NCBI RefSeq assembly: GCF_000196015.1
Contig: NC_007973.1
Location: 1,736,001-1,800,000, forward strand
DNA from: Cupriavidus metallidurans CH34
GTDB taxonomy: Bacteria > Pseudomonadota > Gammaproteobacteria > Burkholderiales > Burkholderiaceae
Direction of reading: 5' to 3'
DNA length: 64,000 nt
In this document: positions 17,926 to 26,542 of the stretch, piece after piece
Numbering within the stretch: the first letter of the stretch is position 1
Layout of the letters: every line of letters starts with the position of its first letter
Notes under the pieces: generated by a model
Told to the model about the DNA's origin: nothing
Databases searched by the model: none
What the model saw: the letters and a program-made list of their open reading frames with translations, nothing else
Program-made: the position numbers and the translations under genes

Positions 17926-18396
17926 ATGGAAACAAATCTTGAAAGGCGCTTCGGCTTTCTCGTGGCGGACGTTGGCCGGCTGACCGGCAGGCGATTTGAC
18001 GAGTTGTCCCGCGCGACGCTAGACCTGACGCGTGCGCAGTACCGTGCGCTTGCGTGTCTGACGCACTATGGGGAAATCAATCAGGCCTGCCTGGCGGACC
18101 TGATGGAAGTGGCGCCGATTTCAGCCGGGCGGCTGCTGGACCGGATGGAGGAGGGTGGCTGGATCGTGCGTCGGCCCAATCCGGCGGATCGCCGCGAGCG
18201 CATGGTCAGCGTGACGGAAAAAGCGGAGCAGGCACTGCATGCCGCGCGCGAGGTGGGGGATGTGGTGACATCGGAGGCGCTCAACGGCTTCAACGCCGAA
18301 GAAGCGGAGCAATTCATCGGCTTTCTGCAGCGCGCCCGGGGGAATCTGTCGAAGCCGGCCCTGGCCCAGACGCAAGCGCAGGCGCAGGGAAAGTAA
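17926..18396 (+). CDS. MarR-family transcriptional regulator
   Basis: This 156-aa winged-helix protein has the recognition region NQACLADLMEVAPISAGRLL and the wing with the DRR motif (NPADRRERMVSVT), both diagnostic of MarR. It probably represses the divergent MFS pump and itself through the palindrome at 17819-17836. I chose ATG 17926 because the protein begins METNLERRFGF in the usual MarR register and a TATAAT lies just upstream. The C-terminal tail is Gln/Ala-rich. Its last 83 bp overlap the end of the convergent histidine kinase gene. Confidence 0.9.
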   Translation: METNLERRFGFLVADVGRLTGRRFDELSRATLDLTRAQYRALACLTHYGEINQACLADLMEVAPISAGRLLDRMEEGGWIVRRPNPADRRERMVSVTEKAEQALHAAREVGDVVTSEALNGFNAEEAEQFIGFLQRARGNLSKPALAQTQAQAQGK

Positions 18397-19750
18397 CCAC
18401 CACGGTCAGGCCGCCGCCCGGCGTGCTTTCCAGCGCGACGGCGGCGCCATGAATGCGGGCGATCTCCCGCACGATCGACAGCCCCAGGCCGCTGCCATCG
18501 CGGCTAGCGCTCGACTCTCCACGATAGAAGCGCTTGAAGATCGACTCGCGCTCGAACGCGGGCACGCCGGGACCGTTGTCCTCTACGGCCAGCCGTTGCC
18601 CGTCGACGCGCACCGTGACCATCGCGCCGGCGCCCGCATAGCGGATAGCGTTGTCGATCAGATTCCCGAGCAGTTCCTGCAGCAGTTCGGTCTGGCCGTC
18701 GATGTCGGCCGGGCCGCGACCCTCGAAACCCAGATCCACCCCCGCGCGCCGGGCCAGCGGCGCCCATTCAAGCGCCACGTTCTGCGCCAGCGTATCCAAT
18801 CGCAGGTGCCGCAGCGTGGGCGCGTAGCCGCTGTCTGGCTCGAGCCGCGACAGCGACAGCAGCTGGGCGACTTCCTTGGCGGCCTGCTGCACGGATCCAT
18901 GCAGCCGCTCGACGTGCGCGCGCACGCTCGGCAGGTCCTTCTCGCGCAGTGCGAGTTCCGATTCGGCCTGGATGATGGCCAACGGCGTCTTGAGTTGGTG
19001 CGCGGCATCGGCAAAGAAACGCTTGCGGCCTTCTATCATGCGGTGCAGCCGGGCCACATACTGGTTCACTGCGGCCACCAGTGGCTTCATTTCGACCGGC
19101 AGCGCGGTGTCTTCCAATGGCTCCAGATCGTCGGGGCCGCGTGCGGACATGGCGTCGGACAGCCGTTGCAGCGGCAGCAGGCCCCGCCGCACGCCAAGCC
19201 AGACGATGCCCAGCGCCAGGCTGATCAGCATCAGTTCCTGCAGCAGCGAGCCGACCAGGATGTCGCTGGCAAGCTGCTCGCGCGGCTCGGTCGATTCGGC
19301 CAGCAGCACCCAGACCATTTGCGTGCGGGCCGAGCGGACGTCGTGCAGCGGCAGTGGCATGGCTGCCATGCGGACGGGCACGCCAAGGTACTCGGCGTCG
19401 TAGAACTGGGTGCGATAGAGCGAATTCACCGGTCCTTCCGGCATCGGCAGCCCTTCATAGCCGGTGATCGTCGTGCCACGCTCGTCGCGAATCTGGTAGT
19501 AGACGCGCGAGCCATCCTCGGCGTCGAAGACTTCCAGGGCCAGATTGGGGATTTCCACTTCGACGCGTCCGTCGCGCAGCGAAATCCCTTCGCGCATGGA
19601 CTTGAGCGATGCGGCCAGCGTGCGGTCGAATGCCTGGTGGGCCGCGGACATCGCGCGCCGATCGGTCAGCCACGCGTCGAATGCCAGCAGCCCCAGCAGC
19701 GGTATCAGCAGCCAGAGCGTGATCTGCAGCCTCAGGCTGCCTGTTTTCAT
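18314..19750 (-). CDS. Sensor histidine kinase, TctE/QseC-like
   Basis: This 478-aa inner-membrane kinase has two transmembrane helices (near residues 8-27 and 160-185) flanking a periplasmic 2CSK_N-type sensor. A HAMP linker follows, then the H-box FFADAAHQLKTPLAI. The ATPase domain has an N-box (LLGNLIDNAIRYA) and the G boxes VEDNGPGVP and GSGLGLSIV. It overlaps its response regulator by 4 bp (ATGA), with the regulator first. TctE relatives sense tricarboxylates or related acids in the periplasm. A porin gene diverges from the pair, which fits control of outer-membrane uptake. The actual signal is unknown. The 3' end overlaps marR tail to tail. Confidence 0.9.
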   Translation of the reverse strand: MKTGSLRLQITLWLLIPLLGLLAFDAWLTDRRAMSAAHQAFDRTLAASLKSMREGISLRDGRVEVEIPNLALEVFDAEDGSRVYYQIRDERGTTITGYEGLPMPEGPVNSLYRTQFYDAEYLGVPVRMAAMPLPLHDVRSARTQMVWVLLAESTEPREQLASDILVGSLLQELMLISLALGIVWLGVRRGLLPLQRLSDAMSARGPDDLEPLEDTALPVEMKPLVAAVNQYVARLHRMIEGRKRFFADAAHQLKTPLAIIQAESELALREKDLPSVRAHVERLHGSVQQAAKEVAQLLSLSRLEPDSGYAPTLRHLRLDTLAQNVALEWAPLARRAGVDLGFEGRGPADIDGQTELLQELLGNLIDNAIRYAGAGAMVTVRVDGQRLAVEDNGPGVPAFERESIFKRFYRGESSASRDGSGLGLSIVREIARIHGAAVALESTPGGGLTVVVTFPAPALASGPGPASTDSPGRAAESR

Positions 19751-20439
19751 TGGCGCGCGTCCGACGTGGCGGTGTCGCGTGATTCCAGCAGATAGCCGAG
19801 CCCGCGCAGCGTGACGATGCTCACGCCGCTGCCTTCCAGCTTCTTGCGCAGGCGGTAGACGTAGATTTCGATGGCGTCGGCATTGACCGACTCATCGATG
19901 CCGAAAATCTTCTCCGACAGCGCGGCCTTGTTAACGGCGCGGCCATCGCGCATCAGCAGCACTTCCAGCACGGCGCGTTCGCGCCCCGTGAGTTGCAGCA
20001 GTTCACCGTGCAGCGTGAAGGCACGGCTCACGCTGTCATAGCGCAGCGGGCCGCATTCGAGCGCGGTGCGGTCATGGCCGTGGCTGCGGCGGATCAGCGC
20101 GCGCGCCCGGGCCTCCAGTTCGTTCAGCGCGAATGGTTTGGCCAGGTAGTCGTCGGCACCCAGGTCCAGCCCGCGCACGCGGTCTTCCACCGAGCCATGC
20201 GCGGTCAGGATCAGCACTGGTACCGGATTGCGCCGCTGACGCAGCCGACGCAGCACTTCCAGACCGTCCAGGCGGGGCATGCCGATGTCGAGGATGGCCA
20301 GGGCGTAGTCCTGCGTGGTCAGCAGATGATCGGCGCTGGCGCCGTCATGCATGCAGTCGACGGCAAAGCCACTCTGGCTCAGGGAATCCACCAGCGATTC
20401 GGCCAGTTTGAGATTGTCTTCGGCAAGCAGGATACGCAT
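19747..20439 (-). CDS. OmpR-family response regulator, TctD-like
   Basis: This 230-aa regulator has a receiver domain with the acidic pocket (LLAEDNLKLAE), the phospho-acceptor aspartate in YALAILDIGMPRLDG and the lysine in DDYLAKPF. A C-terminal winged-helix domain follows (ADAIEIYVYRLRKKLEGSG). It is co-transcribed with the kinase at 18314-19750. It probably acts on its own promoter and on the divergent porin gene, where an inverted repeat lies at 20503-20524. Confidence 0.92.
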   Translation of the reverse strand: MRILLAEDNLKLAESLVDSLSQSGFAVDCMHDGASADHLLTTQDYALAILDIGMPRLDGLEVLRRLRQRRNPVPVLILTAHGSVEDRVRGLDLGADDYLAKPFALNELEARARALIRRSHGHDRTALECGPLRYDSVSRAFTLHGELLQLTGRERAVLEVLLMRDGRAVNKAALSEKIFGIDESVNADAIEIYVYRLRKKLEGSGVSIVTLRGLGYLLESRDTATSDARQ

Positions 20440-20502
20440 GGGAGGGATACAGCGGGCAGGTCTAAGTCTTGTCTCGGGCGAACCAGTGTCGCGCGACGAG
20501 TG

Positions 20503-20524
20503 ATACCTGCATTGGGTCAGGTAT
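20503..20524. promoter_or_regulatory. Inverted repeat ATACCTG-N8-CAGGTAT, candidate response-regulator site
   Basis: Two perfect 7-bp arms are separated by 8 bases in the region between the divergent TctD-like regulator (start 20439) and the porin gene (start 20658). It is the most symmetrical element in that intergenic region. OmpR-family regulators more often use direct repeats, so the assignment is tentative. Confidence 0.4.
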
Positions 20525-20657
20525 GCCTAGTTAGGGAAATCCCGATCGTGGTGCATAACCCACGCCGCAGATACCCACGAATCGAAAGCGAACTGAAAGT
20601 GAGGCCCAAATACCATCCGTGCCGTTCCACAACTACAAGCAGACAAAGGAGACTTGT

Positions 20658-21722
20658 ATGAAACGGAAGGCATTGGCCCTGGCTACGTTGGGTTGCGTGG
20701 CATCGGGTGGCGCAGCAGCTCAGTCGAGCGTGACCCTGTACGGTCTGGTCGATTCGGGTATCGAGTACGTGAGCCACGCAGGGCCAACCGGCAGCTCGGT
20801 GGTCAAGATGACGTCGGGCGGCAAGAACACGTCGCGTTGGGGTCTGCGCGGCACTGAAGACCTTGGCGGCGGGCTGAAGGCAATCTTCACGCTGGAATCC
20901 GGCATTGCCCTCGACACCGGCAAGCTCGACACGGACAACACGCTGTTCGATCGTCGCGCCTGGGTGGGCCTGCAGGACAAGACGCTGGGCAGCATCCGCA
21001 TGGGCCGTGACTTCACCACGACCTATGACTTCATGCTCCCGTTCGACCCGATGGGTTACGCGCCGAACTATTCGTGGGCCACGTCGGCCACCGCCACGGG
21101 CGGCCGCAAGGACGGCATGTTCTCCCGCTCCACCAACGTGCTGCGCTATGACGGCAAGTTCGGTCCGGTCAAGGTGGGCGGCACGATGGCGATGGGCGAA
21201 GTGCCTGGCAGCTTCAAGAGCTCGTCCAAGTACGACCTGGGCGTGGGCTATGAAGCCGGCAAGTTTGCCGCGGCCCTGACCTGGGATCGCCAGAACGGCG
21301 CGGGCACCAGCACCACGCCGGCTGACAGCGTCGACTACATCCAGGGCATCCACGCTGGCGCCAGCTACGACTTCGGTTCGCTGTCCGTCTACGCGGGCTA
21401 CCGGAACTACCGCAAGACGTTCACGACGTCGGCCGCCAAGCAACTCAGCGACATGTACTGGCTGGGCGCCGCGTACGACTTCACGCCGGCCTTCACGCTG
21501 TACGGCGCGATCTACAAGCAGAACATCAAGGGCGACACCGACGCAGATCCGATCCTGTTCTCGCTGCGTGCCCAGTACAATCTTTCCAAACGCACCATGG
21601 CCTATCTGTCCGCCGGCTATGCCAAGGCGCGCAATGGTCAGAACGTGAGTGTCTCGCGTGACAATATTGGCTATGCCAATAACCAGGTCGGCGTGACGGC
21701 GGGTCTGCAGCACCGCTTCTGA
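20658..21722 (+). CDS. Outer-membrane porin, Burkholderia-type trimeric (Porin_4)
   Basis: This 354-aa outer-membrane beta-barrel protein has a signal peptide ending near GGAAAQSS. The mature N-terminus is SVTLYGLVDSGIEYV and the protein ends in a C-terminal aromatic (HRF), the usual signal for BAM insertion. The GLRGTEDLGGGLKAIFTLE phrase is a family hallmark. A strong AAAGGAGA ribosome site precedes ATG 20658. It forms a passive channel for small solutes. Divergence from the TctDE-like system suggests induction by an organic acid. A strong terminator follows. A second porin is at 35127. Confidence 0.93.
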   Translation: MKRKALALATLGCVASGGAAAQSSVTLYGLVDSGIEYVSHAGPTGSSVVKMTSGGKNTSRWGLRGTEDLGGGLKAIFTLESGIALDTGKLDTDNTLFDRRAWVGLQDKTLGSIRMGRDFTTTYDFMLPFDPMGYAPNYSWATSATATGGRKDGMFSRSTNVLRYDGKFGPVKVGGTMAMGEVPGSFKSSSKYDLGVGYEAGKFAAALTWDRQNGAGTSTTPADSVDYIQGIHAGASYDFGSLSVYAGYRNYRKTFTTSAAKQLSDMYWLGAAYDFTPAFTLYGAIYKQNIKGDTDADPILFSLRAQYNLSKRTMAYLSAGYAKARNGQNVSVSRDNIGYANNQVGVTAGLQHRF

Positions 21723-21768
21723 TCTCGCTTTCTGATCGTTGTTTTCGACCGTCGTGGTGGACGGTCGC

Positions 21769-21802
21769 CCGGCGGTGCGAGGGGCTCGCGCCGCCGGTTT
21801 TT
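21769..21802 (+). terminator. Rho-independent terminator after the porin gene
   Basis: CCGGCGG (21769-21775) pairs with CCGCCGG (21791-21797), with an inner CGAG/CTCG pairing, and TTTTT follows immediately. It lies 47 bp past the porin stop. Confidence 0.85.
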
Positions 21803-21841
21803 GCGTTTTTTTTTGCGTTTACGGCCCAACCGAATTTCGTT

Positions 21842-22327
21842 TCAGCCCAGCAGGCCATGCCGTTCGTGCCATTCCCGCAGAGACTCGGCCGGCCATGTGC
21901 GGGCGTGCCGGTGTCCCTTGCCGCGTGGCACGTCGACCCAGGGGGCTGCGTAATCGAGCGCTGCCTCGATGACTTCGGGGGGCTTCGGTAGCGGTGTGTC
22001 GATGGCGCTCGCGTTCGGGTGCACCAGTTCCGGCCAGCGCGGATCCCACAGCCATAGCGGGCTGCCGCATTTCACGCAGAAATGCCGGAACGCCTTCGAT
22101 CGCACCGGTCGCTTGCCGGGCTCGCGAATTACCGCGTGAAACCGTCCGACATGGGTCTTGCCGCGCACGCGCAGCGTGCTGGCATCGCCCCCGAGATTGA
22201 TCCCGTATCCGCCACCGCCGCCAGTCTTGCGGCAGATCGAACAATGGCAATGCATAAACGGGTAGGGCGAATCCGATTCCAGGCTGAACCGCACGGCGCC
22301 GCACTGGCATGAGCCTTCGAGATGCAT
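21842..22327 (-). CDS. GFA (glutathione-dependent formaldehyde-activating-like) zinc protein
   Basis: This 161-aa protein of the CENP-V/GFA family has the zinc-binding cysteines in SCQCGAVRF, HCHCSICRKTGG and FCVKCGSPLW. I chose ATG 22327 (MHLEGSCQ) because GGAGG sits at the right distance; upstream codons in the frame lack an RBS. Family members include glutathione-hydroxymethyl carriers, but most have no proven activity. It stands alone, converging with the porin. No specific substrate can be named. Confidence 0.85.
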   Translation of the reverse strand: MHLEGSCQCGAVRFSLESDSPYPFMHCHCSICRKTGGGGGYGINLGGDASTLRVRGKTHVGRFHAVIREPGKRPVRSKAFRHFCVKCGSPLWLWDPRWPELVHPNASAIDTPLPKPPEVIEAALDYAAPWVDVPRGKGHRHARTWPAESLREWHERHGLLG

Positions 22328-22599
22328 GTAGCCTCCGGGAATGGGGTGTCGATGTGATCCAGTGTGGGTGACGCGATGCGGGGATTCAAGGCGGAACGTC
22401 CGCACTTCGGGTCACGCTCAAGGCTCGTCCTCGATCCAGAGAGGCATTGTCAGTGGATGCCGGCGTGAATATGATGGGGCGTTCATCGCCACGACGCGAA
22501 TGTAACGACGCGGCTCCAGTGGTGCGCCGACCGGGTGACTATTTCTTCCACTGAAATGATCAGACCCGGCCGATTGACCTGACATGGAAGACGGCAACC

Positions 22600-23814
22600 A
22601 TGGAATTGTTACTCCAGGCAGTGCTATTCCTCGCATCGGCCCTTGTGGTGGTGCCGCTCTCCATCAGGCTCGGGTTCGGTTCCGTCCTCGGCTATCTGGT
22701 CGCCGGGATGCTCATCGGTCCCTCCGCGCTCGGGTTCGTCACGGATGTCAATGCCGTGCTGCACATTGCCGAGCTCGGCATCATGCTGATGATGTTCATC
22801 ATCGGCATCGAGATGGATGTTCGAAAACTCTGGAACCTGCGGCGATCGATCTTTGGCCACGGCGGTGCCCAGGTCCTGCTTTGCGCGGTACTGCTGGCTC
22901 TCGCATTCACCGCCTTCGGGGTGAACTGGCGTGTAGGGGTTGCCGCTGGCTTTGCACTGTCCCTGTCGTCGACGGCGATGGTGATCGCGATTCTGGAGCA
23001 GCGCGGGCTGATGCAGGCGCCGATTGGCCGGGCGAGCTTTGGCATCCTGTTGTTCCAGGACATGGCCGCCATCCCGATGATTGCGCTGTTGCCGCTGCTT
23101 TCCCCCGCACCGGCCACTACCAACACGATCGCGGGGTGGATCGTCGCGCTCGAGGCGCTGGGCATGCTGGCTGCCGTAGTGTTTGGCGGAACCATTCTGC
23201 TGCGGTATCTGTTGCCGATCATCCGGCGCAGCGGCACGCGGGACATGGTGACCGTATTCGCGTTGCTCTGGGTGATCGGCATCGCGTTGCTGATGCAAAG
23301 CGTGCATCTGTCGATGTCTTTGGGCGCGTTCGTGGCGGGGGTGTTGCTGGCGGGCTCCGACTGCCGCGAGGAAATCGAGGCGGACATCAGCCCCATCAAG
23401 GGCGTATTGCTCGGCCTTTTCTTCATGGCCGTGGGCATGTCGATCAAGTTCGATGTCCTGGCAAGCAAGCCGTTCCTCGTTGCCGTACTGCTCCTGGTGC
23501 TGCTGGTCGCCAAGATATCAGGCCTGCTTTTCCTCGCAAGGCAGATTCAGTTGCCGCGGGGTGACCGAGTTTACTTTGCGGTGCTTCTTTCACAGGGTGG
23601 TGAGTTCGCGTTCGTCGTGATGGCCGTGGCCGAGGCGGCACGCCTGTTGAATGGCGAGCAGGCGTCCATCGTGACCGCCGTGGTGGCGCTATCCATGGCC
23701 GCAACGCCGTTGTTGCTGATGGCATTGCGCACGAAGGAGGTCGCGAGGGACGTGGAGCGTCCGCTGCCGGCCGCCAACCGCCACGCTGACGCACCGGATG
23801 CCGATCTGCATTGA
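22600..23814 (+). CDS. CPA2-family cation:proton antiporter (KefB-like, no RCK domain)
   Basis: This 404-aa inner-membrane protein of about 12 helices belongs to the Na/H exchanger CPA2 fold. The first helices show VLGYLVAGMLIGPSALG, and the later SSTAMVIAILEQRG and LLFQDMAAIPMIAL are the conserved gate and ion-binding segments of KefB/KefC. It stops where Kef proteins would continue into a cytoplasmic TrkA-N (RCK) domain of about 200 aa, so it lacks nucleotide-dependent gating. It may exchange K+ or Na+ for protons. It is monocistronic and followed by a convergent LysR gene. Confidence 0.88.
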   Translation: MELLLQAVLFLASALVVVPLSIRLGFGSVLGYLVAGMLIGPSALGFVTDVNAVLHIAELGIMLMMFIIGIEMDVRKLWNLRRSIFGHGGAQVLLCAVLLALAFTAFGVNWRVGVAAGFALSLSSTAMVIAILEQRGLMQAPIGRASFGILLFQDMAAIPMIALLPLLSPAPATTNTIAGWIVALEALGMLAAVVFGGTILLRYLLPIIRRSGTRDMVTVFALLWVIGIALLMQSVHLSMSLGAFVAGVLLAGSDCREEIEADISPIKGVLLGLFFMAVGMSIKFDVLASKPFLVAVLLLVLLVAKISGLLFLARQIQLPRGDRVYFAVLLSQGGEFAFVVMAVAEAARLLNGEQASIVTAVVALSMAATPLLLMALRTKEVARDVERPLPAANRHADAPDADLH

Positions 23815-23871
23815 CACTGCATGAACGCGGGATATCCGCACGATGATGGCCCGAGGGGGCTCGGATCTTGC

Positions 23872-24807
23872 TTAGATGAGCCGCGCCCCCGGCCAGGCCC
23901 CCGACATCACGATATTCCGGACCGAAAGCCGCACCGTCTGCATGATGTCCCAGAGTTCCGGCACAGGTGGCCGGTTCCGTGCCGTGGCCAGCGCTACCTG
24001 GCGGGTGACCACCGGATCGACCAGCCGCGCGGAATGCAGGCGGCCTTGTGCGACGCGGTCCGCCACTGCGGCGAATGGCAACAGCGTCGCGCCACAACCG
24101 TCTTCGACGAGCCGCATCGACACCGTGTTCGACGCATCGCATTCCAGCGCCATGTTCAGCGTGGTGCCGACCCGTGCGGCCAGCGATTCGGCCAGCACGC
24201 GCAGGCCGTGCCCGGTGCTGGGCAGGATCATCGGCACTTCACCCAGGCGGCGGGCCTGGAACGTCGGTCCGAGATGGCTCCACGACGTGGGCGTGACCAG
24301 TGTCAGGTCTTCCTCGAGCAGGATGTCGACCTTGAGCGCGCCTTGCTGCTCAGGCAGGTAGAGCAGGGCGACGTCGATCTCTCCGGCGGCTAGCCACGCC
24401 AGAATAGGGCTGGCCAGCCCTTCCACGAAACGCAGCTTTGTTGCCGGAAAGCGTGTCTTCAGCGCGGTGCCAATGGCCGCGAAGGCGGTGTTGGCGATGG
24501 TTGGCTGAGCCGCGATCACGAGCTGTGCCGGGCCCTGGGCGGTCGAGGCGCGCACGGCGGCGCGCGCCTCGGTCAGCGTGGCGGCCACCTGCCGTGCGTA
24601 GCCTAGCAGCGTATTGCCCGCTTCGGTCAGCACCACGCCGCGGCCGCTGCGGTGAAACAGGCGCGTGTCCAGCGACGCCTCGAGCCGTGCGATCTGCCGG
24701 CTTACGGTCGACTGGTCCGCGCCCAGTTCCAGCGCCGCGCGCGAAATGCTCTGCGTGTTGGCCACGCAGATAAAGCACGCGAGATCGTCGGAGTTAAGTG
24801 CCGACAT
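23872..24807 (-). CDS. LysR-family transcriptional regulator
   Basis: This 311-aa regulator has an N-terminal winged HTH (SRAALELGADQSTVSRQIARLE) and a periplasmic-binding-like effector domain starting near residue 90. Its ATG at 24807 shares one base with the stop of the reductase gene (TGATG), so it is the last gene of the catabolic cluster 23872-28641. LysR proteins bind T-N11-A motifs; symmetrical sites of this kind occur at 28799-28824 in the divergent promoter region at the head of the cluster. It is probably the cluster's own activator. Confidence 0.9.
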   Translation of the reverse strand: MSALNSDDLACFICVANTQSISRAALELGADQSTVSRQIARLEASLDTRLFHRSGRGVVLTEAGNTLLGYARQVAATLTEARAAVRASTAQGPAQLVIAAQPTIANTAFAAIGTALKTRFPATKLRFVEGLASPILAWLAAGEIDVALLYLPEQQGALKVDILLEEDLTLVTPTSWSHLGPTFQARRLGEVPMILPSTGHGLRVLAESLAARVGTTLNMALECDASNTVSMRLVEDGCGATLLPFAAVADRVAQGRLHSARLVDPVVTRQVALATARNRPPVPELWDIMQTVRLSVRNIVMSGAWPGARLI

Positions 24808-25718
24808 CAGCCTTTGGTCGGAGCGTTGGTCGGCTTGTCACCGATCGCGAACGACGACATGTGCTCGATCGCTTTGACCAGTCCCGAGTGATCCCAGCCC
24901 GCGCCGCCCTGCGCCACGCATACGTTGAACAGTTGCTGGCACGACGCGGTGTTAGGCAGGCCCAGACCGAGCGCCTTGGCAGTGGACAGCGCCAGGTTCA
25001 GGTCCTTCTGATGCAGTTCGATGCGGAATCCCGGTTCGAAGGTGCGCTTGATCATGCGCTCGCCGTGCACTTCCAGAATGCGCGAACTCGCAAAGCCGCC
25101 CATCAGCGCCTGCCGCACGCGTGCCGGATCGGCGCCGGCCTTGGCAGCCAGCACCAGCGCCTCGCTGACAGCTTCGATCGTCAGCGCGACGATGACCTGA
25201 TTCGCCACCTTGGCCACCTGTCCGTCGCCGGCATTGCCGACCAGCGTGATGTTCTTGCCCATCAGTTGCAGCAGCGGCAGCACCTTGTCGAAGACATCCT
25301 GCTTGCCACCGGCCATGATCGACAGCGTGGCGGCCTTCGCGCCAACCTCGCCGCCGGAAACCGGCGCGTCAACGTAGTCGCAGCCGAGCTTCTCGATGCG
25401 TGCCGCGAATTCGCGCGTCTCGATTGGCGAGATCGAGCTCATATCCACCACGATCTTGCCCGGGGACAGGCCCTCGGCCACGCCCTGTTCGCCGAACAGC
25501 ACGCGTGCGACGTCGGGGGTGTCCGGCAGCATCAGGAAGATGACGTCGGCCTGCCGCGCCACATCGGCCGCACTGGCGCACGACTTGACGCCCGCATCCA
25601 GCAACGCCTGCGGCACGCCGCTGCGCGTATGAGCATGGACGGCGTGGCCGCCCGTTTGCAGATGCAGCGCCATGGGCTTGCCCATTACGCCGAGTCCGAT
25701 AAATCCGATCTTGCTCAT
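24807..25718 (-). CDS. NAD(P)-dependent 3-hydroxyacid dehydrogenase, 2-hydroxy-3-oxopropionate (tartronate semialdehyde) reductase type
   Basis: This beta-hydroxyacid dehydrogenase has about 303 aa from ATG 25718, where it begins MSKIGFIGLGVMGKPMA, the canonical Rossmann start. An overlapping GTG at 25745 would add nine residues. The substrate motif is DAPVSGGEVGAKAATL and the catalytic lysine is in GNAGDGQVAKVANQ. Family members such as GarR reduce tartronate semialdehyde to glycerate; 3-hydroxyisobutyrate dehydrogenase is the main alternative. The adjacent HpaI-type aldolase makes a GarR-like role more likely. Confidence 0.85.
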   Translation of the reverse strand: MSKIGFIGLGVMGKPMALHLQTGGHAVHAHTRSGVPQALLDAGVKSCASAADVARQADVIFLMLPDTPDVARVLFGEQGVAEGLSPGKIVVDMSSISPIETREFAARIEKLGCDYVDAPVSGGEVGAKAATLSIMAGGKQDVFDKVLPLLQLMGKNITLVGNAGDGQVAKVANQVIVALTIEAVSEALVLAAKAGADPARVRQALMGGFASSRILEVHGERMIKRTFEPGFRIELHQKDLNLALSTAKALGLGLPNTASCQQLFNVCVAQGGAGWDHSGLVKAIEHMSSFAIGDKPTNAPTKG

Positions 25719-25741
25719 GTCGATATCCGGTTGAAGGGGAG

Positions 25742-26527
25742 TCACACGGTAAAGCGCTCGCGCAACGCGCGTGCCGCGTCGCGCAGCAGTGCGTTGTCGA
25801 TACCCACCGCAACAAAATGCGCGCCCATGTCCAGGTAGCGCTTGGCGTCGGCTTCCACGGGCGTCAGCGTGCCAATGGCCTTGCCGGCGCGGTTGGCCGC
25901 TTCATAGATCTGCCGCACGGCTGCCTGGACCTCAGGATGGTTCGGGTTGCCCAGATGCCCGTAGGCTGCGGCCAGGTCGTTGGGGCCGATGAAGATGCCG
26001 TCAACGCCGGGTTCCGCGCAGATTTCGTCGGCCGCTTCCACGCCCTTGCGGCTTTCGATCTGTACCAGCACGCAGATATTGTCGTTGATGGTCTTGAAGA
26101 AGTCCGGCAACGTGCCATAGCGGTTCTGGCGCTGCGCGCCGGAGACGCCACGGATGCCGTCAGGCGGGTAGCGCGTGGCGCGCACGGCACGACGGGCTTC
26201 TTCCGCCGATTCCACGAACGGAATCAGGAAATTGTAGAAGCCGATATCGAGCAGCCGCTTGAGCATCACTGGGTCGTTCCACGGCGGGCGAACCACCGGC
26301 GCGCTGGTGCTGTCCTTGAGCGCCATGAGTTGCGGCATGAACGTCAGCACGTCATTGGGTGAGTGTTCTCCGTCGAGCAGCAGCCAGTCAAATCCGGCCA
26401 GGCCGATGATCTCGGTGGTCACGGGCTGGCCCAGCGAGCTCCACAGGCCAATCAGGCGCTTGCGCGCGAGCACGTCGGCCCGGAAACGGTTTGGCAGGGG
26501 GGTGATCTGCGGCAGATGTTGGGTCAT
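25742..26527 (-). CDS. HpcH/HpaI-family class II aldolase
   Basis: This 261-aa TIM-barrel aldolase matches 4-hydroxy-2-oxoheptanedioate and 2-dehydro-3-deoxyglucarate aldolases. It shows the arginine and metal-site phrases [42 protein letters not shown] and [14 protein letters not shown]. It cleaves a 2-oxo-4-hydroxy acid into pyruvate and an aldehyde such as tartronate semialdehyde, glyoxylate or succinate semialdehyde. It follows the Ldh2-type dehydrogenase by 15 bp and overlaps the alternative reductase start. In the pathway it would produce the aldehyde that the GarR-type enzyme reduces. Confidence 0.88.
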   Translation of the reverse strand: MTQHLPQITPLPNRFRADVLARKRLIGLWSSLGQPVTTEIIGLAGFDWLLLDGEHSPNDVLTFMPQLMALKDSTSAPVVRPPWNDPVMLKRLLDIGFYNFLIPFVESAEEARRAVRATRYPPDGIRGVSGAQRQNRYGTLPDFFKTINDNICVLVQIESRKGVEAADEICAEPGVDGIFIGPNDLAAAYGHLGNPNHPEVQAAVRQIYEAANRAGKAIGTLTPVEADAKRYLDMGAHFVAVGIDNALLRDAARALRERFTV

Positions 26528-26542
26528 GCGGTTACTCCTGGT

